Below the pieces are notes generated by a model. That model worked only from the letters and a program-made list of their open reading frames with translations, was not told where the DNA came from and ran no database searches. 64,000 bases of DNA from contig NZ_JAHZSS010000022.1 of NCBI RefSeq assembly GCF_019457915.1, forward strand, positions 1 to 64,000, written 5' to 3'. Below are positions 36,421 to 45,115 of this stretch, in pieces. How positions within the stretch are numbered: position 1 is the first letter of the stretch; the number at the start of each line of letters is the position of its first letter. The translations under genes were made by a program, and so were the position numbers. The DNA is from Neiella holothuriorum. GTDB lineage: Bacteria > Pseudomonadota > Gammaproteobacteria > Enterobacterales > Neiellaceae.

Positions 36421-37251
36421 TTAAAGATCGCTAACGTCAACTAGTTCAACAGAGAAGCTGCATTGACCGTCATAGCTGATCTCAGCTTTGTCGCCCGCAG
36501 AAGCAATGTGAACACCTGTCACAACACCAGTAGAAACTAGAACACCAGCAGACGTATCGTAGTTATTCTTCTTCAAGAACTCGATGAGGAATTTAACCGC
36601 ACCGAACGGACCGTCAAGACCTGGCTTTGGATTGCCTTTGTGTACTTCAGAGCCATTAATAGTTGTGGTCACGCCTTGAGACAAGATCTTCTCAGGAGTC
36701 CAATCAACCAGCTCTGGCCCAACGATAACGCCGTTGTTTAGGCCAAAGTCACTGATCGGGCCTAGTGGGCCGAAATCATTACCGATAGTCAGCGGGCTGC
36801 TGGCGTTTTCGTAACCCATGTAAACGCGATCAATCGCGCCAATGGCTTGCTCAACAGTCACACCTTCTGCAGGCAAATCAGATAGATCGCCTAGCTCCAT
36901 AACAAATTCAACTTCAATAGCAGAACAACCGCCACCGAAAACTGGAAGCTTAACGTGGCCACCGTCCTCAACTTTGAACAGTGTTTTCTTCATCACTGGA
37001 CCAGCTAGGCGGGTCTCTTGATATTTTTCACGAAGCTCTGGCGGCACACCACCAACTTTCCATGCAACGACTTCGTCGTCCCATTGCTTAATTTCTTCGG
37101 CCTGGATTGCATAGCCTAAGTCGAGCGTATCGGGAATAAAGCCACCTGGAAACTCGGTCAGCGCTGTATTTGATTTGCGGGCTTCGACGAATGCAGTTGC
37201 GATAGCTTTGACATCCAAATCACCGCTTTCTGGAGGAAGTACAATTGCCAT
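36421..37251 (-). CDS. 2-keto-4-pentenoate hydratase-like protein (MhpD/FAH superfamily)
   Basis: A 276-residue soluble enzyme of the hydratase/decarboxylase branch of the fumarylacetoacetate hydrolase superfamily. It contains the typical AYAIQ-like segment (LGYAIQAEEI), the VEVEFVMELG-type segment with metal-binding glutamates near residues 112-116, and the C-terminal VSTGVVTGVH segment. The family hydrates 2-oxo-pent-4-enoate-type acids in aromatic degradation, but no aromatic catabolic gene is nearby. It is monocistronic with its own terminator, so another keto-acid substrate is possible. Confidence 0.75.
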   Translation of the reverse strand: MAIVLPPESGDLDVKAIATAFVEARKSNTALTEFPGGFIPDTLDLGYAIQAEEIKQWDDEVVAWKVGGVPPELREKYQETRLAGPVMKKTLFKVEDGGHVKLPVFGGGCSAIEVEFVMELGDLSDLPAEGVTVEQAIGAIDRVYMGYENASSPLTIGNDFGPLGPISDFGLNNGVIVGPELVDWTPEKILSQGVTTTINGSEVHKGNPKPGLDGPFGAVKFLIEFLKKNNYDTSAGVLVSTGVVTGVHIASAGDKAEISYDGQCSFSVELVDVSDL

Positions 37252-37429
37252 TTATTATTCCTATTTGGTTGATTAGCTTCGGCCATTTATACCGAATCTT
37301 AGTCACTGCGTTTACTGCAGCTAGTAAAAACTTGTGTGTTGCTTCTAGCTTAGGCGGTTAAACCTGAACCTCAGCTTGCACTTGTGAGAGAAAATTTAGT
37401 CAACAAAGTGCATTTTGTAACTATCGAGA

Positions 37430-37954
37430 TCAATGTTGCCATTCTTGCTGCAGATATTGTGCAACGTCATCGGCAAATTTAACTTCTCGACGTACTTCAC
37501 TACCATCAGCTTGTACGCCGTAAAACTCATAAACAACGGTGCCATTGAGTTGATCGCTCTCGATAATACGAGCCGGCTGAAACTCTGGGAACTCAGCCCT
37601 TAAGGCGGTCATAACGCCATAAGGCGTTGCGTTCACCGTCAAATCCCGCTGCATTTCAACAACCACCCATTTGCCATCTTGAAGCAGCATGTCGAACTCA
37701 ACGGCCACATCACCGCGTTTCACGCCTTCAAGATCTAAATAGGTTTTGCCATGCTTAAGCTCTTTTTCTGCTTCCTGCACTTGAAAGTCCGGTTGAATTG
37801 CTTTTGCCGCCGCTAATGCTTGTGGCGGAATATCCGATAGCGCTAATTCGACTTTCTCATTTAAGGTTGAGCCAATTTTCTGAGCGTCCGCAGCTTGTGC
37901 TAATCCGGTCACAAGACCTGCGCCCAAGAAAATTAAGGTTGGTAAGTAACGCAT
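37430..37954 (-). CDS. Exported PepSY-like protein, function unknown
   Basis: A 174-residue protein with a clear signal peptide (residues 1 to about 21, ending AQAAD). The mature part looks like two repeats of a PepSY-like alpha-beta unit: each has an ALAAAKAIQPDF- or MTALRAEFPEF-type helix followed by strands ending in a V-E-F or V-V-Y-E-F segment. PepSY domains are often periplasmic protease inhibitors. The assignment is by pattern only and is tentative. It stands alone on the minus strand with about 180 bases to the hydratase gene. Confidence 0.55.
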   Translation of the reverse strand: MRYLPTLIFLGAGLVTGLAQAADAQKIGSTLNEKVELALSDIPPQALAAAKAIQPDFQVQEAEKELKHGKTYLDLEGVKRGDVAVEFDMLLQDGKWVVVEMQRDLTVNATPYGVMTALRAEFPEFQPARIIESDQLNGTVVYEFYGVQADGSEVRREVKFADDVAQYLQQEWQH

Positions 37955-38149
37955 GACGTAATCCTTTTAAGAGCACCATTTTGGTGTAAGCAACTCTATG
38001 GCAATTGGCTATACCACTACAACGAAATATATCTCACAAATTGGTCATAATCGAGTAAATGAGACGTCATCAACCAGCAATTTATCAACCCAACACCAAA
38101 CTAATCCTGCTTGATGATAAGTTGGCCAACTTGGTCGTTAATTTTGCGC

Positions 38150-38181
38150 AAAAAAAACCTTGCCACTAGAGCAAGGTTTTC
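38150..38181 (-). terminator. Rho-independent terminator after purT
   Basis: ACCTTGC and GCAAGGT flank the loop CACTAGA, with seven or more A residues on the plus-strand left side, i.e. a T run on the minus strand. It lies 21 bases after the purT stop. Confidence 0.9.
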
Positions 38182-38201
38182 AATTTAAGCCTTTCGCGTG
38201 A

Positions 38202-39380
38202 TTAGAAAGTAACTTTCACTGCTTGACTTACTGCAACCGCTTTTTGTACTGCCTCATCAATCGAATCAGCTTTTGCCAATGCCACGCCCATTCGTCTTGA
38301 GCCTGCAATTTCTGGCTTGCCGAACAGGCGGAGCTGTGTGCTTGGTACTGCCAATGCGTTCTCCAAGCCATCAAAGCAAGTCTGGCTAGAGTGGCCGGTT
38401 GGTAAAATCACCGCCGAAGCGCTGGGGCCATAATGTTCAATGGAGCCAATGGGCAGCCCTAGAATGGCACGCACATGCAACGCAAACTCAGACAAATCCT
38501 GTGAGATTAATGTCACCATGCCAGTATCGTGTGGCCGCGGTGACACTTCACTAAAGAAGACATCATCGCCTTTGACGAACAGCTCTACCCCATAAAGGCC
38601 AAACCCAGCTAACTCTTCAATGACAGTCTTAGCCACCTGTTGTGCGTTCGCCAGCGCTTGCAGAGACATTTGTTGGGGTTGCCAAGACTCTCGGTAATCA
38701 CCATCTTCTTGCCGGTGCCCTATGGGCTGACAGAAATGAATGCCATCAACGGCTAACACCGTTAGTAACGTGATCTCATAATCGAAATCGACAAACCCTT
38801 CGACAATGACGCGGCCTTCACCGGTGCGTCCGCCTTCCTGCGAATACGCCCAAGCATTGTCCACATCCGCGGCGGTACGAATAACACTTTGGCCCTTACC
38901 AGAAGAGCTCATTACCGGTTTAACCACACAAGGCATACCAATGTTGGCAACGGCCGTATCGAATTCTGTTTTAGTATCAGCAAATTCAAATGGTGACGTC
39001 GGTAAGCCGAGGGTTTCTGCCGCCAATCGACGGATCCCTTCGCGGTCCATGGTTAATGCTGTGGTACGGGCATTAGGTACAACGTTAACGCCTTCGGCTT
39101 CTAACGCGAGCAGCTCGTCAGTGGCAATGGCTTCAATTTCAGGGATGATGATGTCGGGCTTTTCTTTATTGACGATAGCACGCAGCCCTGCTCCATCGAG
39201 CATATCAAGCTGATAACTGCGATGAGCAACCTGCATGGCAGGCGCATTGCTATAGCGATCGGCCGCTATAACTTCGACACCAAAACGCTGCAATTCAATG
39301 GCAACTTCTTTGCCCAATTCACCAGAGCCTAACAACAAAGCTTTGGTCGCTGAGGGCGACAGCGGGGTTCCCAACATCAT
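38202..39380 (-). CDS. purT: Formate-dependent GAR transformylase PurT
   Basis: A 392-residue ATP-grasp enzyme that makes formylglycinamide ribonucleotide from GAR, formate and ATP. The [22 protein letters not shown] segment near residue 15 binds GAR; the SSSGKGQS loop near residue 160 and the [14 protein letters not shown] segment near residue 287 are ATP-grasp elements. The ATG at 39380 (GGAG eight bases upstream) matches the usual N-terminus; a longer start is rejected. Formate for this reaction could come from the pyruvate formate-lyase encoded about 11 kb away. Confidence 0.97.
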   Translation of the reverse strand: MMLGTPLSPSATKALLLGSGELGKEVAIELQRFGVEVIAADRYSNAPAMQVAHRSYQLDMLDGAGLRAIVNKEKPDIIIPEIEAIATDELLALEAEGVNVVPNARTTALTMDREGIRRLAAETLGLPTSPFEFADTKTEFDTAVANIGMPCVVKPVMSSSGKGQSVIRTAADVDNAWAYSQEGGRTGEGRVIVEGFVDFDYEITLLTVLAVDGIHFCQPIGHRQEDGDYRESWQPQQMSLQALANAQQVAKTVIEELAGFGLYGVELFVKGDDVFFSEVSPRPHDTGMVTLISQDLSEFALHVRAILGLPIGSIEHYGPSASAVILPTGHSSQTCFDGLENALAVPSTQLRLFGKPEIAGSRRMGVALAKADSIDEAVQKAVAVSQAVKVTF

Positions 39381-39550
39381 AATTTGAACTCCGAATTTTA
39401 ATCCGGCCCAAGTATATGACAATTCTTCAGCAAGATATTGATCTGAAACTGAGCTAAAAGGTAGCTGATGATTGATTGACCAATGAGAGGATTAGCGATG
39501 GGGGCAAAGCGATTGGGGTTGTTGTGTCTATATAAAGAGTACAAATGAAA

Positions 39551-39572
39551 GCGGCTCCTAAAAAGGAGCCGC
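39551..39572 (-). terminator. Probable terminator hairpin
   Basis: A perfect 8-bp GC-rich stem (GCGGCTCC with GGAGCCGC) with a six-base loop. The minus-strand tail is TTTCATTTG, so termination is plausible but weaker than at the other hairpins. It lies 28 bases after the small gene at 39600. Confidence 0.6.
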
Positions 39573-39599
39573 ATCAAGATTGATTCTGGTGCTTGTCGA

Positions 39600-39788
39600 T
39601 TAACGACCAGCTTGACGTTGGCTTTGCATAATCCGCTCAGCAGCCTGCTGAGGCGTTAATTGCTCAACGAAATATTGGTCTTGCAACGTTTTATCGTTTG
39701 CTGCATCTAAATTTTGCGCTCCAAGATCAGTTAAATGCTGAGTTTCTTGGGCTACGGCACTACGCCACGTAAAGTAATTTTCGCTCAT
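39600..39788 (-). CDS. Small conserved-looking protein, function unknown
   Basis: A 62-residue soluble, glutamine-rich helical protein that I do not recognise. It begins MSENYFTWRSAVAQE and ends in a basic SQRQAGR tail. It looks real because the ATG at 39788 is preceded by GAGGA at nine bases and a terminator-like hairpin follows. The start at 39803 would lack a ribosome-binding site. No partner gene is evident. Confidence 0.65.
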   Translation of the reverse strand: MSENYFTWRSAVAQETQHLTDLGAQNLDAANDKTLQDQYFVEQLTPQQAAERIMQSQRQAGR

Positions 39789-40243
39789 GACTTCAATCCT
39801 CATGTTTGAAACAGCTGTGTTGCAGGCTAATCCATTATGGATGTCGGGTGGCCTCCCGTTAGCAACAGGCCGCTTAGTATAGACGCGTGCAAACCAATTT
39901 AGTTCAGTTTTTAACCAATAACTCTAAGCTGATCACGACTATGGAAAGTCAATATTGACCTATGAAAAATGGCGGGATAGACACGAAGTAGAATAATTAT
40001 TGAATAGCCAACCAAGGCAACAATAACACCATTATCAAATAAAATCAGAATGATAAGATAATTATTTACCCAGAACCTAAAGCAAAAAAAGAATAAATAT
40101 TTAAATTTTATGCACTGTAACGAGAATGCTTCTAAGTTAATTTGTGCCTGAATCGAATCGAATAGGACAATAATCAACTAGGGAAAGTCAGTACTTCCCC
40201 TAATTTTGAGTCGAGGTTTTTTAACAAATAACCGCTGCCGTGT
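39789..40243. other. A/T-rich intergenic region with palindrome
   Basis: No convincing gene is visible; a hydrophobic reading frame at 39911-40177 on the minus strand has no ribosome-binding site and follows the A/T bias. The region holds a perfect 12-bp palindrome GTCAATATTGAC at 39948-39959, and a related GGGAAAGTCAGTACTTCCC element at 40181-40199 that is an imperfect inverted repeat. Both contain GGAAAGTCA. Confidence 0.4.
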
Positions 40244-40894
40244 TTAAAAACGAGCAAAAAAACCAACTGCTGCCTGATATTGCCACCACATACTGCCATC
40301 CACTGTCGCAATACAGCCGCCGTTACAGAATATTTTACTGTCGCTATCAATCACGGTACCAATCGCGCGCAAATCGAGGCGGGCTCCCATCGATTCAGTT
40401 GCAAACCACTTTACACCGGCATTGATCCCGAGTGAGAACTCCGTTTCTGAGTCGTAATCATCCGGCTTAAAGGCCGTTGCCCCAATGCTCGCGCCAAGGT
40501 AAGGCACAAAATCGGAGTTATCCGTTTCCACTTCATTGACTCCACCAATGTGAAAGTATTGGATGTCCATCGGCGACGTGGTTTTGTCATTACTCGCGGC
40601 ATCTTTAATAACTAAGTCGGTTTCTGTTTGCGCAAGGTAAAGCTCATACTGCAATCGACTACCGTTTAAGTAACGTTGCAAGTAATTAAAACTAACCGCG
40701 AAATTGGTACCGCTGTCGGTATCGAGGGTGTAGTCGTCTTTATCTAACGATTCAAAACTACTGCTACCGCTTGTACCAGCAAGTATGGATACGTCAATCG
40801 TGGGTTGAAATTCGGCTTCTTCTGCGACAATAGTAGAAGTGTAAGAAAGCAGACTACATGCAAGGGCTATCGCTGAAACGCGGAAAAGCTTCAT
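40244..40894 (-). CDS. Outer-membrane beta-barrel protein
   Basis: A 216-residue protein with a signal peptide (residues 1 to about 24, ending IVAE). Alternating hydrophobic strands such as FAVSFNYLQRYL, YELYLAQTET and FVPYLGASIGATAF, and a terminal aromatic ending FFARF, indicate an eight-stranded-type OmpA/OmpW-like barrel that inserts through BamA. One disulfide is likely near CNGGC. Function is unknown and no operon partner is seen. Confidence 0.7.
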   Translation of the reverse strand: MKLFRVSAIALACSLLSYTSTIVAEEAEFQPTIDVSILAGTSGSSSFESLDKDDYTLDTDSGTNFAVSFNYLQRYLNGSRLQYELYLAQTETDLVIKDAASNDKTTSPMDIQYFHIGGVNEVETDNSDFVPYLGASIGATAFKPDDYDSETEFSLGINAGVKWFATESMGARLDLRAIGTVIDSDSKIFCNGGCIATVDGSMWWQYQAAVGFFARF

Positions 40895-41028
40895 TCTTCG
40901 TCCTTAAAAACAGAGCAAAAATCAGCGACCTGATGATGTTATCAAGTCGCTTATCGGATAGCCGCAATTGTTTCAGATCGTTGACGAAATGTGAACAGAC
41001 CTAAGTAGAGGTTAGAAACATTCCGTTG

Positions 41029-41850
41029 TTATTTTCCCGCCTCGCAATCGTTGAATGCATTATTAACCTCTCGATAAGTCGCTTTCGTCACGGAGCCTGC
41101 GGCAGTTGCTGGCAAGCGCTCTAATTCAACAATGGTTAACGTGCCAACAAGCTCTCTTAAATAGGCATACAGCTCTGGCTGCTGCTCAATTAACATTTGC
41201 TGTTTGGCTTTCATGTCAAAACTACAGTGGGCGGAATGGGTACTTGTCAATTCACAGTAGCGGTGATGGGCAAACTCATAATACAAGCCACCTTCCACTA
41301 GCTGAGCATCTTGCCATTCCGAAGCAAACTGCTCCTTAGCGGATGCTAAATCCTTAGCAAAGGGCTCACGCTGATAAGCAGAAAAGGTGACAATGCGACC
41401 ATTATGTTTAAGAAATGAAATACCTACCTGACTCACTGGCGCCGATTGGTATTTTTTCTGGATCGCCTGTTGCAGCGGGTTTTGATACGTTTCGTTGGGT
41501 TGAAAATCAAAGTGACACACCACTAACTGATTTTTATCGGACCACTGGTGCAGCTGGCCATCATTCCATAGTGCATCTTGATAATGAGCAGCTGTTGCTT
41601 GATGTTCATCAATCGGCTCATCCAACTGCTCTAGTTCGACACTGACTTGCTCCGCTAGCCATTCATCCAGTGCCACCGTTTGCTCAATACTCTGCTGATA
41701 ACAGTTATTAAGCTGCCCATCGGCAAAACCTTGGCTATCAATGCCAAAAGATTGCTTTATCGTCGTACCAAGCTCCACTTCAAGTAGCGAAGCAGAAGTC
41801 GCTTGGGTGCTGATTAAGACCACTGCGGCCGTTAACATGGGTTTAATCAT
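41029..41850 (-). CDS. Exported protein of unknown function
   Basis: A 273-residue protein with a signal peptide (residues 1 to about 21, ending ATSAS). I do not recognise its family. The mature part is acidic, rich in glutamine and glutamate, and has several cysteines (in NNCYQQ, VVCHFDF, HRYCEL, AHCSF and NDCEAGK) that may form disulfides in the periplasm. The ATG at 41850 is fixed by GGAGG eight bases upstream. A consensus FNR-type box lies about 136 bases upstream, followed by a TATAAT -10, so anaerobic expression is possible. Confidence 0.65.
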   Translation of the reverse strand: MIKPMLTAAVVLISTQATSASLLEVELGTTIKQSFGIDSQGFADGQLNNCYQQSIEQTVALDEWLAEQVSVELEQLDEPIDEHQATAAHYQDALWNDGQLHQWSDKNQLVVCHFDFQPNETYQNPLQQAIQKKYQSAPVSQVGISFLKHNGRIVTFSAYQREPFAKDLASAKEQFASEWQDAQLVEGGLYYEFAHHRYCELTSTHSAHCSFDMKAKQQMLIEQQPELYAYLRELVGTLTIVELERLPATAAGSVTKATYREVNNAFNDCEAGK

Positions 41851-41979
41851 GTCAATTACCTCCACATCCAAATTTGTGAGATATAGGTACTGCCGTGTGA
41901 CGCCTTTGGCATGGTCCGCAGATCAGAGGGTTCGCATCCAACGCGCTGTTCATAAATTATACATCAAAACCACCAAACA

Positions 41980-41993
41980 TTGATCACGATCAA
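41980..41993. promoter_or_regulatory. FNR-type binding site
   Basis: TTGATCACGATCAA matches the FNR consensus TTGAT-N4-ATCAA at all ten fixed positions. Its centre is 28 bases from the centre of a minus-strand TATAAT (41956-41961), close to, but about four bases shorter than, the class II activator geometry. Regulation is inferred. Confidence 0.55.
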
Positions 41994-42118
41994 TTTTAAC
42001 CGTGTCATACACAAGTGTTGCTACCTTCAATCAGAGCGATTTGTTTTAAACAATCAAATTTATACCAATAGAGGATTAAGTGGCGATTAACCAATAAGTT
42101 ACAAAGCATCGAGCAACA

Positions 42119-42141
42119 ACAAACTGATATTTTCAGTTTGT
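42119..42141. repeat. Perfect 9-bp inverted repeat
   Basis: ACAAACTGA (42119-42127) and TCAGTTTGT (42133-42141) flank TATTT. It sits downstream of motY on the minus strand. Confidence 0.4.
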
Positions 42142-42246
42142 GCCACTGGGCAGTAAACATAAAGAAATGCGGCTTTCGAAAGACAAACACGGGTATAGCG
42201 GCATAGTTAGCCGCATAGCCAGTAAGCAAGGGAAAATTTTGTTGTG

Positions 42247-43260
42247 TTATTCAGGAGTTGCCGTGGGTGAAGGAGATTGATTCGAAGCACTAGTCGCCTG
42301 TTGTTCGCTTTGCTTAGCGACTGCTCGGGCTATTTGAGGTGTTAGCGCACGATTAGAATTTGGCGAAGGCTCTAGGCTATTGTCACGTGTTAACCGCACC
42401 ACGACGCGTCGGTTTTTATGGCGACCAATGGGGCTATTGTTCGATGCAACATGGCGCCGCTCACCATAACCGGCCGTTTCAACCAAGCTGGCATTAACGC
42501 CTTGCTCAGTCATAAACTTCTGTACCACCGCAGCGCGTTTTTTTGATAATTCTAGGTTCAGCCATCGGCCGCCATAACTATCAGAAAAAGCGTCAATTTC
42601 GATTTTTACAATCGCTTCATCGTGGCGCACATAATCAACAACTTTGCGTAAACGTTTGAGCGATTCAAGCTCAAGTTCATCACTATTTAATTTGTAGTTC
42701 AGCACATTGATTGCGACGTCTTCATAACCATAAGGCAGTAAGCCGCCTATGCAGTCGACAAAATCATTTAACGTATTGCGGAAATTGGCAGAATTTAGAG
42801 CAACTTCAACATCAGAACGGCTGGTATAGCCATCTTGGTAATAAAAGGTTGGATTGAAGCCTTGTTCCAATTCAGTAAGAACGGTCCAAGACAACTGTTC
42901 ACCAAGTATTGCATCAAAGCCATCGTGCACATTAATTTGCGCGAGGTGCCGGGCCGGCAACCCTGCTTTGTAACTTGGCGGTACCGCAAGTAAATGGGCT
43001 TTTCCTTGACTACGTGGGCGCCGCAACATTTCTAAGGCCATATTTAGCTGCTGGCTGGCGCCGGCTTTGTCAGTGAACACCGCAGTCCCAAAGCGCGGGA
43101 TCGAATGTTCAAGTTGGCAAACTAAAGGAGAGTTACGTGTCAGCGTCCAATCAGAGTGAGCGATGGGAGCGGCATACTGGCGAACGCCGGCATCAGCAAT
43201 AAAGCTGGCAGCGGGAATTCCAATAATACAAACTGCGGTCGCAACTGATTTTTTTAACAT
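42247..43260 (-). CDS. motY: Sodium-type flagellar protein MotY
   Basis: A 337-residue exported protein matching Vibrio MotY in order: signal peptide, an N-terminal domain with RQYAAPIAHSDWTL, CQLEHSIPRFG and the LEMLRRPRSQG segment, and a C-terminal OmpA-like peptidoglycan-binding domain (about residues 195-295) with ETAGYGERRHVASNNS and GRHKNRRV. MotY builds the T-ring that holds stator units of sodium-driven polar flagella. The tail after about residue 297 is a low-complexity, proline- and serine-rich extension longer than the Vibrio protein. It is divergent from rnt, as in vibrios, and far from any flagellar cluster. Confidence 0.9.
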   Translation of the reverse strand: MLKKSVATAVCIIGIPAASFIADAGVRQYAAPIAHSDWTLTRNSPLVCQLEHSIPRFGTAVFTDKAGASQQLNMALEMLRRPRSQGKAHLLAVPPSYKAGLPARHLAQINVHDGFDAILGEQLSWTVLTELEQGFNPTFYYQDGYTSRSDVEVALNSANFRNTLNDFVDCIGGLLPYGYEDVAINVLNYKLNSDELELESLKRLRKVVDYVRHDEAIVKIEIDAFSDSYGGRWLNLELSKKRAAVVQKFMTEQGVNASLVETAGYGERRHVASNNSPIGRHKNRRVVVRLTRDNSLEPSPNSNRALTPQIARAVAKQSEQQATSASNQSPSPTATPE

Positions 43261-43400
43261 TTGAGTACGCTTAATCGAGGCTTACTTGCATTTGTCATCG
43301 GCGGAAACACAAATTTCTTTAGACATTTTTATCCGTCACTCGCCTTAGTACAAGATTTTCTGGAATAATAGCGCTCTTTTTTACCAAATAGAGCTGCACA

Positions 43401-44081
43401 ATGACCCAATTAGAGGATCCTAAATCGACGCTAGCCAGCCGTTTCCGTGGTTATTACCCAGTTATCGTCGATATTGAAACGGCAGGATTCAACGCACAGA
43501 CAGATGCGATGTTGGAAATTGCAGCCACCGCCATCAGTATAGATGAACACGGTCAAGTTTATCCCATTGAAACATTTGCCTATAACGTAGCACCGTTTGA
43601 AGGTTCCAACTTAGAAGCTTCGTCGCTAGCGTTCACTGGTATTGATCCATTTTGTCCAGATCGCCAGGCAATTGATGAAAAGTCGATGCTAAATCAACTT
43701 TCAAAAGCGCTACGACCACTGCAAAAAGCGCATGGCTGCCAACGCTGTGTCCTAGTAGCGCACAACGCAGCCTTTGATAACAGCTTTTTGAATGCTGCTA
43801 TTAACCGCCACAACTTTAAACGCAGTCCTTTTCATCCATTCGTCACGTTTGACACAACAACCTTATCTGGCTTGGCGCTGGGTCAAACAGTCTTGGCGGA
43901 TGCCTGCGCAGCCGTTGAAATAGAATTTGACCCTAAATCAGCGCATAGCGCCGCTTATGACGCACAAAAAACAGCTGAACTTTTCTGCGCTATTGTTAAT
44001 CGCTACCAACAATTGGGTGGCTGGCCATTAGCGCCTTCCGAAGCCGCGCTTGAAGAGTCCAAATTTGAGGCAAAAAAATAG
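43401..44081 (+). CDS. rnt: Ribonuclease T
   Basis: A 226-residue DEDD-family 3'-5' exoribonuclease that trims tRNA and stable RNA ends. Exo I has Asp24 and Glu26 (VDIETAGF), Exo II lies in AHNAAFDNSFL near residue 121 and Exo III is HSAAYDA near residue 191. RFRGYYPVIVDIETAGF is the RNase T signature. The length is normal. Its TAG stop lies inside the stem of the following terminator. Confidence 0.95.
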   Translation: MTQLEDPKSTLASRFRGYYPVIVDIETAGFNAQTDAMLEIAATAISIDEHGQVYPIETFAYNVAPFEGSNLEASSLAFTGIDPFCPDRQAIDEKSMLNQLSKALRPLQKAHGCQRCVLVAHNAAFDNSFLNAAINRHNFKRSPFHPFVTFDTTTLSGLALGQTVLADACAAVEIEFDPKSAHSAAYDAQKTAELFCAIVNRYQQLGGWPLAPSEAALEESKFEAKK

Positions 44082-44103
44082 GCAGCCAAGCTGCCTATTT
44101 TAA
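44072..44103. terminator. Bidirectional terminator shared by rnt and a small minus-strand ORF
   Basis: ATAGGCAG (44078-44085) and CTGCCTAT (44091-44098) flank CCAAG. Seven A residues precede it and TTTTAATT follows. The stronger T run is on the minus strand. The rnt stop codon (44079-44081) is within the left arm. Confidence 0.9.
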
Positions 44104-44108
44104 TTACT

Positions 44109-44180
44109 TTATTTCACACCAAGTGATTGCAACTCTCGGCCAATTTGGCAAAGGCGCTGCATAAATTTAGAACGATTCAT
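44109..44180 (-). CDS. Possible 23-residue small protein
   Basis: A short reading frame encoding a basic, amphipathic-looking peptide that starts MNRSKFMQRLCQIG and ends SLGVK. Evidence for expression: GGAGA lies seven bases before the ATG at 44180, an ideal ribosome-binding site; the stop is only about ten bases from the strong minus-strand terminator; and a possible promoter (TTGTTC, 18 bases, TAATAT) lies on the minus strand near 44220-44250. It could equally be a downstream gene of the VC2046-like gene transcript. I know of no named family. Codon use cannot be judged at this length. Confidence 0.4.
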   Translation of the reverse strand: MNRSKFMQRLCQIGRELQSLGVK

Positions 44181-44316
44181 TTCATCTCTCCAGAAAACCG
44201 TGATCAGCAACTCAATAATCGGCATATTAGCGCCTAATTTTCATACTGAACAATGAAATGATTTACCAGAAAATGATTAGATAAAGTAATTCGAAGTGGA
44301 TTGTATTAGCAGTATA

Positions 44317-44802
44317 TTAAGCTGCTGTTACAACAGCGAGAAGTGCTTGGTCAGCTTGCTGCCAAGTTGCAGGTATCCGCGCGGTATTATGCCCTTGAAT
44401 TTTATGACGTTGCCATGGGGTTAGCAGCTCTAGTACGTCTCCAGCAATAACAGGCTCTTCAGCATGAAGGGTTAGTGGCTCAGGGGACATGCATTCTAAA
44501 AGACGGACATTATTCAGCCCACCTTGCTGAAAGGCTTCCGTTTGTGATGTTTTTTGCTCAGTCGGACGCTGATCATAAGTAGGTGCAGGATCGGCAATTT
44601 GTAATTGCTGGCGTAAATCTAACGCCGCCTGATTGGTTTCGCTGGCTAATTGGCTAAATTGCGGTTGATCACAGATATCTTCTGACAATAACGCCAATAA
44701 CATTCGAAAGGTGTCGCCGTGGCCACGTTGGACAGCTTGGTTAACCTCATTCCCCAATTCATACTCATTGGAGATGGGTAAGGTTAGCGAGTCAGACAAC
44801 AC
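44317..44802 (-). CDS. VC2046/SO_2500-like protein, function unknown
   Basis: A 161-residue soluble protein. The NEYELGNEVNQAVQRGHGDTFRMLLALLSEDI segment near residue 12 resembles the VC2046/SO_2500 family of Gammaproteobacteria, which has no known function; the match is from memory. A glutamine-rich middle part is followed by a conserved-looking LLTPWQRHKIQGHN segment. The start is GTG at 44802, with GGAG 11 bases upstream. It precedes the 23-residue ORF on the same strand by about 135 bases. Confidence 0.6.
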   Translation of the reverse strand: MLSDSLTLPISNEYELGNEVNQAVQRGHGDTFRMLLALLSEDICDQPQFSQLASETNQAALDLRQQLQIADPAPTYDQRPTEQKTSQTEAFQQGGLNNVRLLECMSPEPLTLHAEEPVIAGDVLELLTPWQRHKIQGHNTARIPATWQQADQALLAVVTAA

Positions 44803-44908
44803 GTGAAATTAAGCTCCAGACGATAGACTTTTTGCGAGATATATTGCTATCGACCAGCGCTGCTTTTTCTTAAACAAAAGTTTCGTAAAATTTTTTTAAA
44901 AGGAGGGC

Positions 44909-44936
44909 TTTACAACGACTAATTTCTTCTTATAAT
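44909..44936 (+). promoter_or_regulatory. Promoter of tRNA-Tyr gene
   Basis: TTTACA (44909-44914) and TATAAT (44931-44936) are 16 bases apart. An A/T-rich UP-like tract precedes the -35 (about 44886-44901), and the GC-rich discriminator CACCGCC after the -10 is typical of stringently controlled stable-RNA promoters. Confidence 0.85.
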
Positions 44937-44949
44937 TCACCGCCACATT

Positions 44950-45034
<85 letters not shown>

Positions 45035-45115
45035 TCTTTTCTTAAATCTTCAAATCGATCCCATTTGCCTAGCTTGTGGTACACTCGCTGAAAATTCACG
45101 TTTGAATATAGTGGG

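Larger units (their letters stand above)
41851..42246. other. Intergenic region with FNR-type box and hairpin
   Basis: No credible gene is visible. On the minus strand it holds a consensus FNR-type site (41980-41993) and a TATAAT (41956-41961) serving the exported protein at 41029-41850. A perfect 9-bp inverted repeat at 42119-42141 (loop TATTT) lies 106 bases after the motY stop; it lacks a T run and could be a weak motY terminator or an operator. Confidence 0.5.

Noticed and set aside
39911-40177. 88-codon minus-strand reading frame rich in hydrophobic residues
   Set aside because: No ribosome-binding site, starts in A/T-rich DNA and has skewed composition. It is most likely chance reading of the A/T-rich gap.
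42005-42229. 74-codon minus-strand frame downstream of motY
   Set aside because: No ribosome-binding site, unusual composition and overlap with an inverted repeat.
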